64,000 nt of DNA from Hydrogenophilus sp. (GTDB taxonomy: Bacteria > Pseudomonadota > Gammaproteobacteria > Burkholderiales > Rhodocyclaceae). The stretch lies in assembly GCA_026416515.1 (NCBI GenBank), contig JAOAEZ010000002.1:90573-154572 (forward strand), in the 5' to 3' direction. The translations under genes were made by a program, and so were the position numbers. Every line of letters begins with the position of its first letter. The stretch's first letter is position 1. Positions 60,306 through 64,000 of the stretch are shown piece by piece. The notes under the pieces are model-generated. The model worked only from the letters and a program-made list of their open reading frames with translations. It made no database searches and was not told where the DNA came from.

Positions 60306-61069
60306 GCGAAGAGATCGTTCTGGAAATAAAAGGGTTAGCTGCAGCGATAGAGGGAAAGAGGATCTTGCAGGGGGTCGATTTGAGGGTGCGCGCGGGTACG
60401 GTACATGCCATCATGGGGCCAAACGGGTCGGGAAAGAGCACCTTATGCCAGGTGCTGGCAGGACGGGCGGGGTACGAGGTGACAGCCGAGTTCGCCCGTT
60501 TCTTGGGCCGCGATCTGTTGCCTATGGCTCCCGAGGAGCGAGCACGCGAGGGATTGCTGCTTTCCTTTCAGTACCCGGTCGAGATTCCGGGAGTGAAAAA
60601 CGTCTATTTGCTTAAGGCAGCTTACAACGCTTTGCGCCGCGCCCGCGGGGAGCAAGAGGCCGATGCGTTTGAGTTCATGACGTTGGTGCGGGAGAAGTTG
60701 CGGGCGATGCGGATGGATGAGTCGTTTTTGCACCGCGCGGTGAATTCAGGCTTCTCCGGGGGGGAGAAAAAGCGCAACGAGGTGCTGCAAATGTTGATTC
60801 TGGAGCCAAAGTTGGCCCTTTTTGATGAGGTCGATTCGGGGCTCGATATCGACGCGCTGCGAGTGGTGGCAGAGGGGATCAACGCTCTACGTGCACCAGA
60901 CCGGGCGATCGTGTTGGTTACCCATTACCGACGGTTGTTGGATTATGTGCCCCCCGATGTGGTGCATGTGTTCCACGAGGGGCGGATCGTGCGCTCGGGA
61001 GACCGGTCGTTGGTGGAGACATTGGAGAGCCAGGGGTACCAGTGGGTGGTGGAGGAGGTGGCAGGATGA
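60302..61069 (+). CDS. sufC: Fe-S cluster assembly ATPase SufC
   Basis: The 255-residue ABC-type ATPase drives structural change in SufBC2D. Walker A is GPNGSGKST (about 40-48), the signature is [15 protein letters not shown], Walker B is [19 protein letters not shown] and the H-loop is [11 protein letters not shown]. The fused signature SGGEKKRNE is typical of SufC. It overlaps sufB and sufD by 4 bases each. Confidence 0.97.
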   Translation: MSEEIVLEIKGLAAAIEGKRILQGVDLRVRAGTVHAIMGPNGSGKSTLCQVLAGRAGYEVTAEFARFLGRDLLPMAPEERAREGLLLSFQYPVEIPGVKNVYLLKAAYNALRRARGEQEADAFEFMTLVREKLRAMRMDESFLHRAVNSGFSGGEKKRNEVLQMLILEPKLALFDEVDSGLDIDALRVVAEGINALRAPDRAIVLVTHYRRLLDYVPPDVVHVFHEGRIVRSGDRSLVETLESQGYQWVVEEVAG

Positions 61070-62238
61070 ACGAGGAACCCCTGGGTTATTCGCCCTTGGC
61101 AGAAATGGGGGGGAGAAGAGTGACGGCAGCGCGAGACCGCTTTGCAGAACGGGGGTGGCCTACGCCGCGAGAGGAAGGATGGCGCACGCTGCGGGTGGCA
61201 AGAGCGGTACAGCAGAGGTTGTTGAGGGGAGGAGAGGCCGCTGATCCCGAGTGGAGATCGTTGCCGAGGAACGGGGTTCGGGTGAGACGATTGAGCGACG
61301 CGCTGAGAGAGGAAGGGGAGGGGGAGGGATGGCTAGGAGAGTTGGCGACCTCAGAGGTGTCGCCGCTGGTCGATTTGAATATGGGGTTGGTGACCGGCGG
61401 ATGGGTGGTGCGGGTAGAGGGGGAAATAGAGGAGCCATTGGAGGTGATGGTGGATGAGCGAGGAGGGATTCATCCACGATTGGTGTTGGAGTTGGCTCCA
61501 GGGGCGACGGCAACGTTGGTAGAGCGCCACCGCGGCAGGGGGAGCCATCTGCTGGTGGTGGAGGCAGTGGTGGGGAGCGGCGCACGGTTGACCCATTACG
61601 TGGTGGGAGATGGAGAAGGAGAAGGCCAGTTCGCGTGCCACGGGGTGCGCGTGGGGGAGGGAGGAGAGTACGCCCTCTTTTTTTTGCCGTTGCGGGGACG
61701 ATTGCTGCGGGCCGATTCGGCGGTGATGTTGGCCGGGGAGGAGGCAGCAGCAAGGATCGAGGGATTGATCGTGGCCGGCGATCGAGAACAGTTCGAGCAT
61801 CGATTGCGCGTGGTTCATGCAGCCGCTAAGACGGTGAGCCGTAAGCGCTTCCGAATGGTGGGATTGGGGAAGGGGCGGGCGCTTTTTTGGGGACGAGCAG
61901 AGGTGCGACCAGGAGCGATCGGGAGCGAGGCGACGCAGTCGTGCCGCAGTTTGTTGGTGGGACGAGGCGCAGAGGTGGTAGCCCGCCCGGAGCTGGAGAT
62001 CGAGTGCGACGAGGTGCGGTGCAGCCATGGGGCGACAGTAGGGAAGTTGGATGAGATAGCCCGCTTTTATTTGATGAGCCGGGGATTGTCACCCGAGGCA
62101 GCCGAGGCATTGTTGATCTTCGCGTTCGTGGCAGAGATGGTGGAGGAGATACCCCACTCGGCGTTGGCTAAGGAGGCGACCGCGGCGCTGGGGATACGTT
62201 TGCCCGGACGGGCGGTTTTGGAGGAGTGCGATGGGTGA
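61066..62238 (+). CDS. sufD: Fe-S cluster assembly protein SufD
   Basis: The 390-residue protein is a SufD: a diverged N-terminal region with GWPTPREEGWRTL, then the SufBD beta-helix domain with PLVDLNMGLV, LELAPGATATLVERHRG, and the C-terminal VRCSHGATVGKLDEIARFYLMSRGLSPEAAEALLIFAFVAEMVEEIP. The His in CSHGAT is the conserved SufD ligand. I chose the ATG at 61066, which overlaps the sufC stop as ATGA. It overlaps sufS by 8 bases. Confidence 0.95.
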   Translation: MNEEPLGYSPLAEMGGRRVTAARDRFAERGWPTPREEGWRTLRVARAVQQRLLRGGEAADPEWRSLPRNGVRVRRLSDALREEGEGEGWLGELATSEVSPLVDLNMGLVTGGWVVRVEGEIEEPLEVMVDERGGIHPRLVLELAPGATATLVERHRGRGSHLLVVEAVVGSGARLTHYVVGDGEGEGQFACHGVRVGEGGEYALFFLPLRGRLLRADSAVMLAGEEAAARIEGLIVAGDREQFEHRLRVVHAAAKTVSRKRFRMVGLGKGRALFWGRAEVRPGAIGSEATQSCRSLLVGRGAEVVARPELEIECDEVRCSHGATVGKLDEIARFYLMSRGLSPEAAEALLIFAFVAEMVEEIPHSALAKEATAALGIRLPGRAVLEECDG

Positions 62239-63481
62239 GATGCACGCCGCAGAGAGGAGCCGCTTGTGGTCGCCAGAGCGCGTGCGGGGAGATTTTCCAG
62301 CGCTGAGCCTCAAGATAAACGGCTTTCCATTGTCATACTTGGATAACGCCGCAACGACCCAGAAACCAAAGGTGGTGATCGAGCGATTGGCTTATTTTTA
62401 TGCGCACGAGAATGCTAATATCCATCGGGGGGTTCATCGGTTGGCGGAGTTGGCAACCGCCGCATACGAGGGGGCAAGAGAGCGCGTGCGCCGCTTTGTG
62501 AATGCCCGGTCGGTGGAGGAGATTGTCTTCGTTCGAGGAACGACTGAGGCGATCAATTTGGTGGCCGCGAGTTTGGGCACCCTTTGGCAGAGAGGGGATG
62601 AGGTGGTGGTGAGCGCGATGGAGCACCACGCGAATATCGTTCCGTGGCAGCTTTTGGCAGAGCGCCAGGGGATAGGGGTGCGCGTCTTGCCGATGAACGA
62701 GGCGGGAGAGTTGGAGGTGGAGAAACTGCCGGAGTTGCTCACCCCACGAACACGGTTGGTGGCGGTTACCCACGTTTCCAATGTGTTGGGGACGATGAAC
62801 CCGATCGCCGAGATCGTGCGAATGGCCCACGCAGCCGGAGCATTGGTGTTGGTGGATGGCGCCCAGGCGGTGAGCCACTTGGCGGCAGTCGATGTGCAGG
62901 CGTTAGGGGCCGATTTTTATTGTTTTTCAGGACATAAGATGTTCGCCCCTACAGGGATCGGCGTGTTGTACGGCCGACAGGAGTTATTGGCGGAGATGCC
63001 CCCTTATCAGGGTGGAGGAGATATGATCCGCACGGTGTCGTTCGCGGGAAGCACCTTCGCCGATCCTCCCTACCGATTCGAGGCGGGTACACCACCGATC
63101 GCGGAGGCAGTGGGGTTGGGGTGCGCGATCGATTACTTGGCTCAGTGGGATCGGCAAGCAGCCGAGGAGTATGAGCAGGAGTTGCTAGACTATACGATCG
63201 CTCGCTTGAGAGCGGTACCAGGGGTGCGAGTGCTCGGTTCACCACAGAGACGAATTGGGGTGGTGTCGTTTACATTGGCAGGGGTCCACGCCCACGATTT
63301 GGGAACTGTGCTCGACCGCTACGGAGTGGCGATCCGCGTGGGGCATCATTGCGCAATGCCGGTGATGGATTTTTACCGAGTGCCGGCGACAGCCCGCGTT
63401 TCATTGGCGATGTATAACACTTTCGAGGAGATCGATCAGATGGTGATGGCGTTGGAGGAGGCACGCCGATTGCTGGGATAA
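62231..63481 (+). CDS. sufS: Group II cysteine desulfurase SufS
   Basis: The 416-residue PLP enzyme delivers sulfur to SufU/SufBCD. YLDNAATTQKP opens it, RGTTEAINLVA and EHHANIVPWQL follow, the PLP lysine lies in FSGHKMFAPTGIGVLYG, and the catalytic C374 lies in RVGHHCAMPVMD, the short group II loop. The gene starts inside the last 8 bases of sufD, so translation is coupled. Together with the upstream IscS-like gene this operon encodes desulfurases of both groups. Confidence 0.97.
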   Translation: MGEMHAAERSRLWSPERVRGDFPALSLKINGFPLSYLDNAATTQKPKVVIERLAYFYAHENANIHRGVHRLAELATAAYEGARERVRRFVNARSVEEIVFVRGTTEAINLVAASLGTLWQRGDEVVVSAMEHHANIVPWQLLAERQGIGVRVLPMNEAGELEVEKLPELLTPRTRLVAVTHVSNVLGTMNPIAEIVRMAHAAGALVLVDGAQAVSHLAAVDVQALGADFYCFSGHKMFAPTGIGVLYGRQELLAEMPPYQGGGDMIRTVSFAGSTFADPPYRFEAGTPPIAEAVGLGCAIDYLAQWDRQAAEEYEQELLDYTIARLRAVPGVRVLGSPQRRIGVVSFTLAGVHAHDLGTVLDRYGVAIRVGHHCAMPVMDFYRVPATARVSLAMYNTFEEIDQMVMALEEARRLLG

Positions 63482-63497
63482 ATAAAGGAGATAACGG

Positions 63498-63944
63498 GTG
63501 GAAGGGTTGCGCGAGTTGTACCAGGAGTTGATCTTAGATCATAAACGCCATCCGCGTAATTTTCGGGTGATCGCCGATGCGACGGCGGCGGTGGAGGGCC
63601 ATAACCCGTTGTGTGGCGATCATTTGTGGTTGTACGTGAAAGTGGAGGGAGATCGAATCGCCGATGTGGCTTTCCAGGGGGAGGGGTGCGCGATTTCGAC
63701 GGCTTCGGCGTCGTTGCTGACCGAGTCGCTGCAGGGACAGTCGGTGGCAGAGGCGGAGAGGCTTTTGCAGGAGGTGATCGCGCTGCTGACAGAGGGGAAG
63801 GGATCAGCAGAGGCATTGGGAAAGTTGGGGGTGTTGGCAGGGGTGCGCGATTTCCCGAGCCGTGTCAAGTGCGCGATGTTGGCATGGCGGACGTTGGAGG
63901 CGGCGTTGGCCGGGAAGGGTACGCCGAGCGTGACAACAGAGTAG
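63498..63944 (+). CDS. sufU: SufU, zinc-dependent sulfurtransferase / IscU-like protein
   Basis: The 148-residue protein is an IscU-fold SufU. The zinc ligands C39 and D41 (NPLCGD), C64 (GEGCAIS) and C125 (RVKCAMLAW) are all present, and the insertion between the second and third Cys (VIALLTEGKGSAEALGKLGVLAGVRDFPSR) separates SufU from IscU. The His of HPxCGD-type IscU (LPPVK region) is missing. SufU accepts persulfide sulfur from SufS. It starts at GTG after AAAGGAG, 16 bases after sufS. SufE, the Gram-negative partner, is not in the window. Confidence 0.93.
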   Translation: MEGLRELYQELILDHKRHPRNFRVIADATAAVEGHNPLCGDHLWLYVKVEGDRIADVAFQGEGCAISTASASLLTESLQGQSVAEAERLLQEVIALLTEGKGSAEALGKLGVLAGVRDFPSRVKCAMLAWRTLEAALAGKGTPSVTTE

Positions 63945-63962
63945 AGAAGGGGGAAGAGGAGC

Positions 63963-64000
63963 GTGAGAGAAGGGAGAATGAGAGGAAAGAGAGGGGTGGA
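63963..64000 (+). other. Possible start of the next gene, cut by the window end
   Basis: After sufU the frame from GTG 63963, which also contains ATG 63978, stays open to the window end in a purine-rich sequence with GAAGAGGAG upstream. It could be the start of a next operon gene, but 12 codons are too few to identify it or to be sure it is coding. Confidence 0.2.

Overview
The window looks like a dense chromosome segment of a chemolithoautotrophic proteobacterium, most likely a betaproteobacterium. It is GC-rich, genes are tightly packed with many ATGA-type overlaps, and no stretch longer than about 300 bases lacks a gene. The lineage inference rests on gene order (apbC-dcd-Orn/Lys/Arg decarboxylase, alaA-type aminotransferase-hom, pyk beside a class II aldolase) and on families such as DUF3422 and UPF0114. 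I could not assign a genus. No IS element, prophage, rRNA or CRISPR array was seen.

1-8735 is the 3' half of an alpha-carboxysome (cso) operon and its accessory genes, all on the + strand: the end of one shell hexamer gene, a second csoS1, a ferritin-like protein, a pterin-dehydratase-like Rubisco assembly factor (acRAF), the positioning pair McdA/McdB, the Rubisco activase pair CbbQ/CbbO, the tandem-BMC shell protein CsoS1D, a trypsin-like serine peptidase, an unrecognised Trp-rich 100-residue protein, an SbtA-type bicarbonate transporter and a PII-like SbtB-type partner. Together they suggest a CO2-concentrating module covering shell, Rubisco maintenance, intracellular positioning and bicarbonate uptake.

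8776-17663 holds housekeeping genes on the + strand: apbC, dcd, a PLP amino-acid decarboxylase, uppP, a UPF0114 membrane protein, dsbC, trpGDC and tRNA-Leu(UAG). 17683-22609 is a minus-strand block: pyruvate kinase, a class II aldolase fused to a Dabb domain, a CbbY-like HAD phosphatase, folB and a flavin-dependent pyridine nucleotide oxidoreductase. 22730-28924 carries glmU, glmS and a Nudix hydrolase (+), then rplS and two LpxL-type acyltransferases (-).

29042-34733 is a one-carbon and methyl-cycle block: metK behind a pseudoknot that matches the SAM-II riboswitch class, a Ca2+/Na+ exchanger, ahcY, tlyA and metF. 34720-41881 has an NlpC/P60 lipoprotein, accA, tilS, an Sfum_1244-like gene (-) and lptD. 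41907-46151 is purC, a DUF3422 protein, a PIN-PhoH ATPase and a Bcp peroxiredoxin (-). 46216-55397 holds a UMF1-type MFS transporter, a Mth938-like protein, an AlaA-type aminotransferase, hom, moaA, mutS and suhB. 55461-63944 is trmJ followed by cysE, iscR, an IscS-like desulfurase and sufBCDSU, an iron-sulfur assembly operon with an unusual mix of ISC and SUF parts.

The + strand is visibly richer in G than C throughout, even across genes read from the minus strand. Plus-strand genes favour Leu TTG, Val GTG, Gly and Glu, while minus-strand genes favour Leu CTC/CTT, Pro, Thr and His. This points to a strong replication-strand skew with the + strand as leading strand, and it explains the many long spurious antisense frames.
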